Shown piece after piece: positions 8,430-17,318 of a DNA stretch of 64,000 nt. The stretch's first letter is position 1, and every line of letters begins with the position of its first letter. The DNA lies in assembly GCA_017516065.1 (NCBI GenBank), contig JAFWDQ010000006.1:1-64000 (forward strand), in the 5' to 3' direction. The notes below the pieces were generated by a model. It saw only the letters and a program-made list of their open reading frames with translations, was not told where the DNA came from and made no database searches. Origin of the DNA: Oscillospiraceae bacterium (GTDB lineage: Bacteria > Bacillota > Clostridia > Oscillospirales > Oscillospiraceae). The position numbers and the translations under genes are program-made.

Positions 8430-8498
8430 ACGGAACCCCTCCAATTATGATACCGGGCGCGGTACGGGGCAGACGCTCCGGGCAGGTTTTGCACAGAC

Positions 8499-8708
8499 TC
8501 AGGGAACGGGATCATACCCGTAGCTGCCGAAGGGATTACAGCGCAAAAAGCGACGCAATGCAAGCCAGCCGCCCTTCAGAGCGCCGTATTTCTCGATCGC
8601 CTCCATGGCGTAGGCGGAGCAGGTGGGAGTATAGCGGCAGCAGGACGGGCGGCCCGGTGAGATCGCGCAGCGATAAAAACGAATCAGGAACAGCAGGACC
8701 TTTTTCAT
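8499..8708 (-). CDS. yidD: YidD membrane protein insertion efficiency factor
   Basis: 69 residues, normal family length. It has the Cys-rich signature [19 protein letters not shown] and the C-terminal [17 protein letters not shown]. It acts at the inner face of the membrane alongside YidC. It overlaps rnpA by 4 nt and lies 69 nt before yidC. Confidence 0.95.
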   Translation of the reverse strand: MKKVLLFLIRFYRCAISPGRPSCCRYTPTCSAYAMEAIEKYGALKGGWLALRRFLRCNPFGSYGYDPVP

Positions 8709-9061
8709 AAGGCCCCTCCTTCCGAATCCCGGAGCAGGCCGAGCTTGTCCATCAGCCGGAGAAAACTGCGCTGTATGGATGCGTAATCCCCGGTAATGGT
8801 CCGAGCCCGGGCCACAAGGATAATGTCATAGCCAGAGGCAAGCCTGGCTTCATTGGTGCGATAGACCTCCCGCAGACGGCGCCGGGCCCGATTGCGCTTG
8901 ACGGCGTTGCCCAGCTTGACGCTGGCTGTGAGGCCCAGACGGTTGCAGGCGAGACGGTTTTTCCGGCAGTAGACCGCCATATAGGGCGAGACGGCAGTCT
9001 TGCCCTTGCGGTAGAGATAGCGGAAATCGCGGTTATTCTTCAAAGACTGAGTCGCTTTCAT
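8705..9061 (-). CDS. rnpA: Ribonuclease P protein component
   Basis: 118 residues. This basic protein is the protein subunit of RNase P, which matures the 5' ends of tRNAs. The RNR-type signature is present as [20 protein letters not shown] (about residues 49-68). It follows rpmH and precedes yidD, the canonical order. Confidence 0.95.
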   Translation of the reverse strand: MKATQSLKNNRDFRYLYRKGKTAVSPYMAVYCRKNRLACNRLGLTASVKLGNAVKRNRARRRLREVYRTNEARLASGYDIILVARARTITGDYASIQRSFLRLMDKLGLLRDSEGGAL

Positions 9062-9087
9062 TGTTTACCGCCGAAAAACCAGACCAA

Positions 9088-9113
9088 GGGCGGCAGGAAA
9101 ACTTCTGCCGCCC
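9088..9113 (-). terminator. Hairpin between rpmH and rnpA
   Basis: Stem GGGCGGCAG / CTGCCGCCC, with a weak T-run (GGTTTTTCG) about 12 nt further on. It may lower readthrough from rpmH into rnpA, or simply stabilise the rpmH mRNA 3' end. Confidence 0.45.
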
Positions 9114-9146
9114 CAGACGGTGCGTATGGGTCCGCAGATGCGGACA

Positions 9147-9281
9147 TCAGTGAGTAAGCCGGGCACGACCCTTGGCGCGGCGGCGGGCAAGAACCTTGCG
9201 GCCGTTGCGGGTGTGCATTCTTTTACGGAAGCCATGCTCCTTAGAGCGATGACGCTTCTTCGGCTGATAGGTGCGAACCAA
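9147..9281 (-). CDS. rpmH: 50S ribosomal protein L34
   Basis: 44 residues, read from a TTG at 9281 with AGGGGAGAG upstream. The sequence (M)[17 protein letters not shown] followed by [14 protein letters not shown] and ARRRAKGRA is L34 end to end. It heads the rpmH-rnpA-yidD-yidC-jag cluster. dnaA, normally divergent from rpmH near the replication origin, is absent; a nicotinamidase gene sits there instead. Confidence 0.97.
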   Translation of the reverse strand: MVRTYQPKKRHRSKEHGFRKRMHTRNGRKVLARRRAKGRARLTH

Positions 9282-9315
9282 GTGAAATCTCTCCCCTCTG
9301 ATAGAGTGCTTGAAT

Positions 9316-9345
9316 ATTATATATGAAAATCTTTGCCTATGTCAA
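9316..9345 (-). promoter_or_regulatory. rpmH promoter
   Basis: On the minus strand TTGACA (9340-9345), an 18-nt spacer and TATAAT (9316-9321): both boxes match consensus exactly, as expected for a ribosomal-protein promoter. No DnaA box (TTATCCACA) is seen around it. Confidence 0.85.
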
Positions 9346-9537
9346 CCGTTTCACAGGGAAATAACAAAGAATTTTTTAAGTTTCCGCTTCCCTGAGGGAA
9401 AAAACGGTGACCCGTCAGCAGCGGAGCCCCTTTGCCGTAAAAATGTTTGCCGGGGGATTTGCGCCGGGAGATACAATATGATATAATAAGCCACAAATCT
9501 CCGGCGATCCCGCCGGAAAAAGAACGGAGAGATCAAC

Positions 9538-10098
9538 ATGGAAAACAAAAAGACAGCCATCCTGGTCGTCGATATGCTCAATGACTTCGTCACCGGCGCA
9601 CTGAAGTGTGACCGCGGTCTGGCCACCGTGGAGCCGAACCAGCGGCTGCTGCGGGCCGCCCGCAAGTACGGTGTCCATGTCATCTTCTGCAACGACGCCC
9701 ACATCAAGGACATCGACCATGAGTTCAAGATCTGGGGTCCCCACGCCATTGCCGGCACCCCCGGCGCCGAGGTCATCCCGGAACTGGAGCTGTGCGACAA
9801 GGACTATGTGGTGCCGAAGCGCCGTTACAGCGGCTTCAACCACACGGATCTGGATCTGCTGCTGCGGGAGCTGGGCGTGGACACGGTCATCATGACAGGC
9901 CTGCACACCCACATGTGCGTGCGCCACACCAGCGCCGACGCCTTCTGTCTCGGCTACAAGGTCGTCGTGGCCTCCGACGCCACCGACAGCTTCACCGAGG
10001 AGGACTACAAGATCGGCATCGAGTACCTCAAGAGCGTCTACGGCGCCGAGGTCTACACGGTGGACGAGCTGTGCGAAATGTTTGCCAAGCAGGCATAA
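9538..10098 (+). CDS. pncA: Nicotinamidase (isochorismatase-like cysteine hydrolase)
   Basis: 186 residues. Converts nicotinamide to nicotinate plus ammonia. The catalytic triad can be placed: Asp in VVDMLNDF (about 11), Lys in VVPKRRYSGF (about 95) and Cys in TGLHTHMCVRHT (about 130). The metal-site residues Asp and His are in CNDAHIKDIDHEF, with a further His in WGPHAIAGTPGAE, which separates nicotinamidases from other isochorismatase relatives. It converges with pncB, whose enzyme uses the product; together they are the Preiss-Handler entry to NAD. Confidence 0.88.
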   Translation: MENKKTAILVVDMLNDFVTGALKCDRGLATVEPNQRLLRAARKYGVHVIFCNDAHIKDIDHEFKIWGPHAIAGTPGAEVIPELELCDKDYVVPKRRYSGFNHTDLDLLLRELGVDTVIMTGLHTHMCVRHTSADAFCLGYKVVVASDATDSFTEEDYKIGIEYLKSVYGAEVYTVDELCEMFAKQA

Positions 10099-10112
10099 GG
10101 CGGAAAACATTC

Positions 10113-10146
10113 AAAAAAGGACGCGCTGTGCAGCGCGTCCTTTTTC
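10113..10146. terminator. Bidirectional terminator between pncA and pncB
   Basis: Stem GGACGCGCTG / CAGCGCGTCC (10119-10140), flanked by A6 on the left and T5 on the right, so it works for both converging genes. Confidence 0.92.
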
Positions 10147-10152
10147 TGTCTG

Positions 10153-11616
10153 TCAGATAGTCTTTTTGCTGCTGTACTGATCCACCAGATCGTTTTTGAT
10201 GGTCCACAGCTTCAGGGACAGGTCTACGATGTAGGGATGAGGGTTGTCGAACCGCCGGACCTCCTCCCACAGCAGGTCCACCTGCCGGGCACAGTAGTCG
10301 CGGATCTCCTCGATGGAGGGACTGTCATAGACCTGTTTGCCGTCCTTGAAGACGGGCACCAGCAGCTCCCGGGCGGTGTAGTCGGTGATGGTCTTGCGCT
10401 TCCAGGTGTTCACCGGGTCGAACAGCTCCAGAGGCTGGTCCCAGTCCGGGACCTCGTCGTGGATGCAGATATAGTCGGCGATGGCCTTGCCGCTGTCCTT
10501 TTCAAAGATGCGGTAGACCTTTTTGAAGTGCGGCGTCGTGATCTTGCTGGCATTTTCACTGACCTTGATCTTGGGGATGACGGCGCCGCTGTCGTCCTCG
10601 ATGGCCACAAGCTTGTATACGCCGCCGAAGACAGGCTCGCTGCGGGCGGTGATGAGCCGCTCACCCACGCCGAAGGAGTCGATCTTTGCCCCCTGCTGGA
10701 TCAGATCCTGGATGATATATTCGTCCAGGGAGTTGGACACCACGATCTTGCACTCCTCCAGGCCCGCCTCGTCCAGCATCTGCCTGGCGTGATTGGACAG
10801 ATACGTCAGGTCGCCGGAGTCCAGCCGGATGCCGCACTGGCGGATGCCCATGGGCCACAGGACCTCCTTAAAGGCCCGGATGGCGTTGGGAATGCCGGAC
10901 TTGAGGACGTTGTAGGTATCCACCAGCAGTGTGGCGTTGCGGGGATAGAGCCGGCAGTAGGTTTCAAAGGCGGTGTACTCGTCGGGGAACATCTGGATCC
11001 AGGAGTGGGCCATGGTGCCAAGAGCGGGGACGCCGTAGTCCCGGTCGGACTGGGTACAGGCTGTGCCAACGCAGCCGGCAATATAGGAGGCCCGGGCGCC
11101 GAGGATGGCGGCGGAGGGCCCCTGGGCCCGGCGGGAGCCGAATTCCATCACGGGCCGGCCCCGGGCCGCCCGGACGATACGGTTGGACTTGGTGGCAATG
11201 AGGGACTGATGGTTCAGGGTCAGCAGCAGGAACGTCTCGATAAACTGTGCCTCGATGGCAGGTGCCCGGACGGTGAGGATAGGCTCTCCGGGGAAGATGG
11301 GCGTGCCCTCGGGGACGGCCCAGATGTCACCGGTGAAGCGGAACGTACGCAGATAGTCCAGAAATTCCTGCCGGAACAGCCCCCGGCTCTCGAGGTAGGC
11401 GATGTCCTCCTCGGAGAAGGACAGGTCGTTGATATAGTCGATGATCTGCTGGAGGCCCGCCAGGATGGCAAAACCGCCGTCGTCCGGCACGGAGCGGAAG
11501 AAGGCGTCAAAGTAGGCGATCCGGTCCTTCAGACCGGCGCTGAAGTAGCCGCCGCCCATGGTGATCTCGTAAAAATCACAGAGCATGGTGTAATTTGTGT
11601 TCTGATGCAGGTCCAT
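10153..11616 (-). CDS. pncB: Nicotinate phosphoribosyltransferase
   Basis: 487 residues from the ATG at 11616 (GGGGG 8 nt upstream); the ATG five codons earlier has no ribosome-binding site. The enzyme makes nicotinate mononucleotide from nicotinate and PRPP in the cytosol. N-terminal NYTMLCDFYEITMGGGYF, EFGSRRAQGP (about 160), LLVDTYNVLKSGIPNAI (about 240) and IRLDSGDLTYLS (about 270) are family signatures, including the Asp-Ser-Gly-Asp phosphate-binding segment. Length suits the long bacterial PncB class. Confidence 0.95.
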   Translation of the reverse strand: MDLHQNTNYTMLCDFYEITMGGGYFSAGLKDRIAYFDAFFRSVPDDGGFAILAGLQQIIDYINDLSFSEEDIAYLESRGLFRQEFLDYLRTFRFTGDIWAVPEGTPIFPGEPILTVRAPAIEAQFIETFLLLTLNHQSLIATKSNRIVRAARGRPVMEFGSRRAQGPSAAILGARASYIAGCVGTACTQSDRDYGVPALGTMAHSWIQMFPDEYTAFETYCRLYPRNATLLVDTYNVLKSGIPNAIRAFKEVLWPMGIRQCGIRLDSGDLTYLSNHARQMLDEAGLEECKIVVSNSLDEYIIQDLIQQGAKIDSFGVGERLITARSEPVFGGVYKLVAIEDDSGAVIPKIKVSENASKITTPHFKKVYRIFEKDSGKAIADYICIHDEVPDWDQPLELFDPVNTWKRKTITDYTARELLVPVFKDGKQVYDSPSIEEIRDYCARQVDLLWEEVRRFDNPHPYIVDLSLKLWTIKNDLVDQYSSKKTI

Positions 11617-11631
11617 AAACGGCGCCCCCAT

Positions 11632-11847
11632 TGAAATAAATGAAAAATAAATGAAAAGTTTTCGTCAGTATACCACCGCGCAGGAGAAAAAGCAAGGAAA
11701 AACACGAAATATAAGGCGATTTTGGCCTTCAGAGGGCAAAAAAACCTTGACAGAAAAGAGGAGACCTGCTATCATGAAAATGCGATAAGAAAAAGAGAGG
11801 ATTAGCACATAACTTTATGACACTTGCACAAAAAAGGAGGGGCAGAT
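11632..11847 (+). promoter_or_regulatory. Intergenic region with the promoter of the cytidylate-kinase-like gene
   Basis: TTGACA (11747-11752), a 17-nt spacer and TATCAT (11770-11775) give a good promoter, about 70 nt before the start. The rest of this AT-rich stretch shows no other gene. Confidence 0.75.
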
Positions 11848-12468
11848 ATGAGCGAAAAACGTATCGTGACGATCAGCCGTCAGTATGGCAGCGGAGGTCG
11901 TTACATCGGGCGTCTTCTGGCGGAGAAGCTGGGGATACCGTTCTATGACAAGGACATCATCCACATTGCCGCCAAAGAGAGCGGATTGTCCGCAGAGATC
12001 ATGGAGAAAATGGAGGAGAGTTCCTCGACACGCTATCTGTTCATGCAGCGCATTTCTTCCGATGAGGAGACGCTCCAAACCAACATGAGTTACTCTGTCC
12101 CGGACCTGGTCTACCTGGCCGAGAGCAAAGCCATCCGCCAGATCGCGGAACAGGGTCCCTGCGTGATCGTCGGCCGCTGCGCCGACTATATCCTGCGGGA
12201 TCGGGACGATGTGCTCCATGTGTTCATCGGCGCACCGTTCCCCAAGCGGATCGAACGTGTGGCTACCGTGTATAACACGGAGCTGACCACAGCGGAGGCC
12301 GCAGAGCAGATCATGCAGGTGGACAAACGCCGCCGCCGCTATCGCCGGGCTTATACCGACGATAAGTGGAGCAGGGCGGACAACTATCACATCACCCTCG
12401 ACAGCTCCCTCATGGCAGCGGAGGATCTGGCAGACCTGCTGGTAGAGTTTGTGAAGAAGACGAAATGA
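11848..12468 (+). CDS. Cytidylate-kinase-like family protein
   Basis: 206 residues from the ATG at 11848 with AAGGAGGGG upstream. N-terminal ISRQYGSGGRYIGRLLAEKLG is a P-loop-like nucleotide-binding segment in the form used by the cytidylate-kinase-like family (PF13189). YDKDIIHIAA and VIVGRCADYIL follow, with an Arg-rich lid near residue 160 (KRRRRYRRAYT). These proteins are related to nucleoside monophosphate kinases but their substrate is not established; it need not be CMP. It overlaps addB by 4 nt (ATGA), an unexpected pairing. Confidence 0.85.
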   Translation: MSEKRIVTISRQYGSGGRYIGRLLAEKLGIPFYDKDIIHIAAKESGLSAEIMEKMEESSSTRYLFMQRISSDEETLQTNMSYSVPDLVYLAESKAIRQIAEQGPCVIVGRCADYILRDRDDVLHVFIGAPFPKRIERVATVYNTELTTAEAAEQIMQVDKRRRRYRRAYTDDKWSRADNYHITLDSSLMAAEDLADLLVEFVKKTK

Positions 12469-15400
12469 AGTTTTTATTCGGAAGAACAGAAAATCAACTG
12501 ACACAGGCGCTGCTGCACCGGATTTCTGCCGGTGCAGCAGCGTCCCGTTTTCAGCTTTTGATCGTGCCGGAACAGATCTCCCACGATACGGAGCGCCAGC
12601 TGTGCGCCGTGGCAGGGAACACCGTCTGCCGCCACGCGGAGGTGCTCAGCTTTACCCGACTGGCGGACCGCGTCTTTACTCAAAAAGGCGGCGGCGCGGC
12701 CCCGGCCCTGGACGCCGGCGGCCGTCTGCTGGTCATGCGCCGGGCGCTGGATCAGCTTGCGCCCCGGCTCCATGTCTATGCCGCATCCGCAGGCCGGGCC
12801 TCCTTTGTCCGGGAGCTGCTCCGGACGGCGGAGGAGTGCCGGCAGTGCCGGGTCACTCCGGAGCAGCTGTCGGACGCAGCGGCGGAGACCGGCAGCGAGC
12901 GGCTGGCGGAACTGTCCCTGCTGCTTGCGGCCTATGAGGGACTGACCGCCCAGCTTGCGGCGGACCCCAGAGACCGGCTGGATCGGCTGGCGGACGCCCT
13001 GGAGACCTGTCCTTTTGCCGAGGGGATGGAGATCTCCGTGTGCGGCTTTACCGACTTTACCGCACAGGAGTATCAGATCCTGACCCGGCTGCTCCGCCAA
13101 GCGGAGGAGATGACCGTGGCATTGGTCTGCGACCATCCGGAGGAGACCGAGGGCGGCTTCGGCGTTTTTTCTCCGGCCCGGAGGACGGCGGCCAGGCTCA
13201 TGCGGATCGCGGAACAGGCCGGCGTGCCCGTGGAGACGGAGTACAGCCGCGTTGCGGGCAGTACCCGGCCCGAGGCGCTGGAGTATGCCGACCGGCATCT
13301 TTTCGACGGCCCCGCAGAACCCTGCGAGGCCGCGGGACAGGAGGCCTGCGTGCTGTATCAGGCGCCGGACCCGGCGGGGGAGGTGTCCTTTGCTGCCGCG
13401 GAGATTCTGCGTCTGACGAGACAGGAGGGATACCGGTTCCGGGACGTGGTGGTCACGGCCCGGGGCATCGAGAGCTATCTGCCCCAGATCGAACAGACCT
13501 TTGACCGCTGCGGTATCCCCGTCTATGTCAGCCGCCGGACGGACATCCTGCAAAAGCCTCTGGCCCTGCTGCTGACGGAGGCGCTGCATCTCGCGGCAGG
13601 TGGCTACCGGCATGAGACGCTGTTCCGATACCTGAAGACAGGCCTTGCCGGCATCGATCGGGACGACTGCGACCGGCTGGAGAACTACGCCCTGATGTGG
13701 GATCTGCGCCCCGGGATGTGGAGCAGGGAGAAGCCCTGGACCATGCACCCCCGCGGCTATCGGGAAAAATGGAAGGATGAGGACACGGCGCTGCTGGAGC
13801 GCCTCAACGGGCTGAGGACCCGGATCATCGCGCCTCTGGAGGAGATGCGCCGGAACAGCGGAGACACGGCGAGAAGCCATGCCCAGGCGCTGTGCGATTT
13901 CATGGAGGCCGTCTCCCTGCCGGAGCGTCTGCAGGAGCGGGGCCGGCTTCTGATGGAAACGGGCCGCCGCCAGCTGTCGGAGGAGTATGTCCAGCTGTGG
14001 GAGATCGTCTGCGGCGCCCTGGATCAGTTTGTGGAGATCCTGGGGGACATGCCGGTGACCGACGAGGAGTTTGCGGAGCTGTTCTCGCTGCTGCTGTCCC
14101 AGTACGACGTGGGTACCATTCCTGCGGCTCTGGATCAGGTCCACGTCTGCGAGCTGGACCGGGCGGCACACAAGCGGGTGAAGTGCATTCTGCTGCTGGG
14201 GGCCTCGGACGACGCCATTCCCCGGGCCCCGGAGCCTGCGGGCCTGTTGACGGATGAGGACCGTGCTCTGCTGGGCGAAATGGGCCTGACTCTGACGCCG
14301 GGGTCGTCGGAGCGCCTGTGCCGTGAGCTGACCATCGCCCGGGAGGCCTGCGCCGCCGCCGGCGAGCGGCTGGCGGTGACCTGGCCCGCCGTCCATGCCG
14401 ACGGCGGGAAATGCCTGCCCAGCATACTGGTGCGGAGGCTCCTGAAGCTGCTGCCGGAGGCGGCCCGGAGCGGAGACTGCCGCTATCCCGCCGCACCGCT
14501 TCCCGCTTTGGAGTGGGCGGCGGCCCATCCCGCGGCCCGGGGCTCGGCAGAGGTCTTTGCCGTACTGGACGGGGACCCCCGGTACGCCCCGCGGACGGCG
14601 GCAGTGCGCCGGAGCGCGGCACTGCGCAGAGGCGCCCTTTCTCCTCAGGTGGTGGAACGGCTCTACGGTGACAGGGTGAATTTTTCCGCATCGAAGATGA
14701 ATCGGTTCAAGGCATGCCACTTCGGCTACTTCATGCACTACGGCCTTCGGGCCAAACCCAGAGAGACAGCGTCGCTGGACACCGCGGCCATCGGTACGAT
14801 CGTCCACTTCGTCCTGGAGCACGTGCTGCGGCAGGCGGAGAAGGAGGGCGGCGTCCGGGCCGTATCCGACGAGTGGCTGCTGCAGGAGACGGATCGGTGG
14901 CTGGACGCCTACGCGCAGGAGAAGCTCGGCGGTCTGGAGGACAAGACCGCCCGGTTCCGGTATCTGTTCCAACGCCTGCGGCAGTCTGTATGGACCGTCG
15001 TCCAGAACGCGGTGGAGGAACTGCGGGCCTCGGATTTCCGGCCCATCGCCTTTGAACTGGGGTTCGGGGACGGTAAGGAGCTGCCGCCGGTGCTGATGAC
15101 GGAAAATGGCATGACCATCGCCATGAGCGGCATTGTGGACCGGGTGGACGGCTGGGTCAAAAATGACCGGCTCTATTTGCGCGTAGTGGACTATAAGAGC
15201 GGCAGACAATCCTTTGATCTTACGGATATCTGGTACGGCATGGGTCTGCAGATGCTGCTGTATCTGTTCACCCTGGAGGAGAAGGGCCGGGAAAGATTCC
15301 ACCGGGAGATCGTGCCCGCCGGGGTTTTATATCTGCCTGCCCGGGAGACGGTCGTCAAAAGTGACCGGCATATGACTCCCCAGAAGATACAAAAAGAGAT

Positions 15401-15776
15401 TGACAAGGAACTATGCCGCAAGGGCCTGGTGCTGGACGATCCCGACGTACTGGAGGCCATGGAGCATACGGACGGACAGTACCGTTTCCTGCCGCTGAAA
15501 GTGACGGCGGCGGGAGAAATCACCGGAGACGCGCTGGTCAGCGCCGCCCGGCTGGGAAAGCTGCACCGTCATACGGCGAAGATCATGCGGGATATCTGCA
15601 CCGAGCTGCGGCAGGGCGATATCCGGGCAGATCCCTGGTATAAAGGGGATAGCGAGAACGCCTGCAGACGGTGCGAATATGCCCGGGCCTGCCACTTCGA
15701 CGACACGGAGGATCGGCGCCACTGGCTGAAGGCGGTCAAGGAAGAGACTTTCTGGGCGGCGGTGGAGAAAGAGTAA
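12465..15776 (+). CDS. addB: AddB-type helicase-nuclease subunit
   Basis: 1103 residues from the ATG at 12465 that overlaps the previous stop. AddB is the second subunit of the AddAB enzyme that processes double-strand breaks for RecA. The N-terminus (FLFGRTENQLTQALL, then LLIVPEQISHDTER) is the AddB signature and replaces a standard helicase P-loop. The C-terminal nuclease domain has GIVDRVDGW and VVDYKSG. Cysteines for the Fe-S cluster lie in FKACHFGYF and in CRRCEYARAC near the end. addA, usually the next gene, is absent: a terminator follows directly. Confidence 0.92.
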   Translation: MKFLFGRTENQLTQALLHRISAGAAASRFQLLIVPEQISHDTERQLCAVAGNTVCRHAEVLSFTRLADRVFTQKGGGAAPALDAGGRLLVMRRALDQLAPRLHVYAASAGRASFVRELLRTAEECRQCRVTPEQLSDAAAETGSERLAELSLLLAAYEGLTAQLAADPRDRLDRLADALETCPFAEGMEISVCGFTDFTAQEYQILTRLLRQAEEMTVALVCDHPEETEGGFGVFSPARRTAARLMRIAEQAGVPVETEYSRVAGSTRPEALEYADRHLFDGPAEPCEAAGQEACVLYQAPDPAGEVSFAAAEILRLTRQEGYRFRDVVVTARGIESYLPQIEQTFDRCGIPVYVSRRTDILQKPLALLLTEALHLAAGGYRHETLFRYLKTGLAGIDRDDCDRLENYALMWDLRPGMWSREKPWTMHPRGYREKWKDEDTALLERLNGLRTRIIAPLEEMRRNSGDTARSHAQALCDFMEAVSLPERLQERGRLLMETGRRQLSEEYVQLWEIVCGALDQFVEILGDMPVTDEEFAELFSLLLSQYDVGTIPAALDQVHVCELDRAAHKRVKCILLLGASDDAIPRAPEPAGLLTDEDRALLGEMGLTLTPGSSERLCRELTIAREACAAAGERLAVTWPAVHADGGKCLPSILVRRLLKLLPEAARSGDCRYPAAPLPALEWAAAHPAARGSAEVFAVLDGDPRYAPRTAAVRRSAALRRGALSPQVVERLYGDRVNFSASKMNRFKACHFGYFMHYGLRAKPRETASLDTAAIGTIVHFVLEHVLRQAEKEGGVRAVSDEWLLQETDRWLDAYAQEKLGGLEDKTARFRYLFQRLRQSVWTVVQNAVEELRASDFRPIAFELGFGDGKELPPVLMTENGMTIAMSGIVDRVDGWVKNDRLYLRVVDYKSGRQSFDLTDIWYGMGLQMLLYLFTLEEKGRERFHREIVPAGVLYLPARETVVKSDRHMTPQKIQKEIDKELCRKGLVLDDPDVLEAMEHTDGQYRFLPLKVTAAGEITGDALVSAARLGKLHRHTAKIMRDICTELRQGDIRADPWYKGDSENACRRCEYARACHFDDTEDRRHWLKAVKEETFWAAVEKE

Positions 15777-15783
15777 AGCATGT

Positions 15784-15820
15784 GGGACTGTCTGATTATC
15801 AGGCAGTCCCGTTATTCTTG
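15784..15820 (+). terminator. Terminator after addB
   Basis: Stem GGGACTGTCTGA / TCAGGCAGTCCC (15784-15810) with GTTATTCTT following, just past the addB stop. Confidence 0.75.
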
Positions 15821-15848
15821 AGCGGCGGCGGAAAAGCATTGCCGTCCC

Positions 15849-15877
15849 TTGTGAACGGCAGCGGGCTGTGGTATAAT
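15849..15877 (+). promoter_or_regulatory. Promoter of the DUF2461 gene
   Basis: TTGTGA (15849-15854), 17 nt, TATAAT (15872-15877), about 40 nt before the start codon. Confidence 0.7.
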
Positions 15878-15915
15878 TTTACGAAATGAGAGCGCGGCAC
15901 AGGGAGGCGGACCAC

Positions 15916-16590
15916 ATGTCGTTCACCGGCTTTTCACAGCAGACCCAGGATTTCCTCTGGGGCATCCGTTTCAACAACGAGCGGAGCTGGTTTGAAGAAC
16001 ACAAGCAGATCTATCTGGATACCCTCCAGCGGCCCATGAAGGAGCTGTGTGAGGAGGTGGGCGACGCCATGGAGGACCGGTTCCGTCTGGAGCTGGACCG
16101 GCGTACCGCCCGGATCTACCGGGACGCCCGGCGGCTTCACGGCAGGGGGCCGTACAAGGAGAGCCTCTGGTTCATCCTGACCGGGAACCGGGAGCGGTGG
16201 ACGGAGTTTCCCACCTTCTACTTCGAGCTGCGGCCGGAGGTGTGGAGCTACGGCCTGGGGTGCTATTACTGTTCCCCCAGAGCCATGGAGGCGTTTCGCA
16301 AAGCAGCGGCGGCAAATCCTCAAAAACTGGAGCGGCTGATCCGCGCTTTTGACCGGCAGTCTGTATTCCGGCTTTTCGGTGAGACCTACAAGCGGCCCAA
16401 GGGTAGCGTTTCGCCTCTGGTGGATCGTTGGTATAACCAAAAGCAGATCGGCTTTTCCTGCGAGCAGCCCTGGGACGAGCGGCTGTTCCGGCCGGAGCTG
16501 GCGGTGCAGATGGTGGAGGACTTTGCCCTGCTGGTGCCGCTGTACAAATATTTTCTGCCCTTCGTCGGGCAGACAGACAGACCGGAGTAA
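15916..16590 (+). CDS. DUF2461 family protein
   Basis: 224 residues from the ATG at 15916 (AGGGAGG upstream). Family features: an N-terminal FSQQTQDFLWGIRFNNERSW, an Arg-rich central RIYRDARRLHGRGPYKESLW and a FELRPEVWSYGLGCYY segment. DUF2461 (TIGR02453) proteins are widespread and uncharacterised; this one is of usual length. It starts a unit that continues with the MgtC-like gene 35 nt downstream and then polA. Confidence 0.85.
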   Translation: MSFTGFSQQTQDFLWGIRFNNERSWFEEHKQIYLDTLQRPMKELCEEVGDAMEDRFRLELDRRTARIYRDARRLHGRGPYKESLWFILTGNRERWTEFPTFYFELRPEVWSYGLGCYYCSPRAMEAFRKAAAANPQKLERLIRAFDRQSVFRLFGETYKRPKGSVSPLVDRWYNQKQIGFSCEQPWDERLFRPELAVQMVEDFALLVPLYKYFLPFVGQTDRPE

Positions 16591-16625
16591 CAGACGCATA
16601 GGATAGGGAGAAAGGAGGGATCCCA

Positions 16626-17300
16626 ATGGACATGATATCGCTGAACTGGACCGTTCCGGGCATGTATCTGCTGCGGCTTGCAGTGGCGCTGATCTGCGGC
16701 GCTCTGGTGGGCCTGGAGCGGCAGAGGCGACGGAAGAAGCCGGGGATCCGCACCCACATGATCGTGGCGCTTGCCTCCGCCTGCATGATGATGGTGTCCA
16801 AATACGCCTTCCTGGACATTGCGGAGCTGGGACTTACGGCGGATCCGGGCCGTATCGCCGCCAGCGTGGTCACCTCCATCGGTTTTCTGGGTGCCGGGGC
16901 TATCTTTTTCCGCAAGCAGACGGTCATCGGCCTGACCAGCGCCGCGGGCCTGTGGGCTACCATGGGCATCGGCCTGAGCATCGGCGCAGGGCTGTATTTT
17001 CTGGGCGGTGCGGCCACGGTCTTCATTTTGCTGCTGCAGACCCTGATGCGGTCGGATGCGGTGGGCCGGGCCCATCTGGAGGAGTACGACCTTGTGTTTC
17101 GCATAGACAACACCCCGGAGGCCCTGGAACAGCTCAGGACTTTTTTCAGAGAACGCAGGTGGGAGGTCATCCGCTTCAAGGCGGAGAAACGGGATGACAA
17201 ACTGGTTGTGGACGCCTGCATCGGCTTTTCCGGCAAGCACAGCGCCGAAGAGATCCTGGCGCTGCTGCAGAACGAGCACATCAGTGCGGTGGAATACTGA
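16626..17300 (+). CDS. MgtC/SapB family membrane protein
   Basis: 224 residues. The first ~130 are the hydrophobic MgtC domain with signature GALVGLERQRRRKKPGIRTH and SIGFLGAGAIFF. The C-terminal ~85 form a soluble ACT-like regulatory domain (about 145-224). MgtC proteins help bacteria survive low magnesium or inside hosts, partly by acting on ATP synthase, but the role of Firmicute members is unclear. It lies 18 nt before polA, probably on the same transcript. Confidence 0.88.
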   Translation: MDMISLNWTVPGMYLLRLAVALICGALVGLERQRRRKKPGIRTHMIVALASACMMMVSKYAFLDIAELGLTADPGRIAASVVTSIGFLGAGAIFFRKQTVIGLTSAAGLWATMGIGLSIGAGLYFLGGAATVFILLLQTLMRSDAVGRAHLEEYDLVFRIDNTPEALEQLRTFFRERRWEVIRFKAEKRDDKLVVDACIGFSGKHSAEEILALLQNEHISAVEY

Positions 17301-17318
17301 TCAAAGGGGGAGCGGCCC

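Noticed and set aside
9282..9537. Replication origin beside rpmH
   Set aside because: No DnaA-box cluster and no dnaA gene; the AT-rich part is explained by the rpmH promoter.
12474..15302. A 942-codon open frame on the minus strand opposite addB
   Set aside because: Its composition is the mirror of GC-rich codons, it shows no family motif, and addB in the other strand is intact with catalytic residues.
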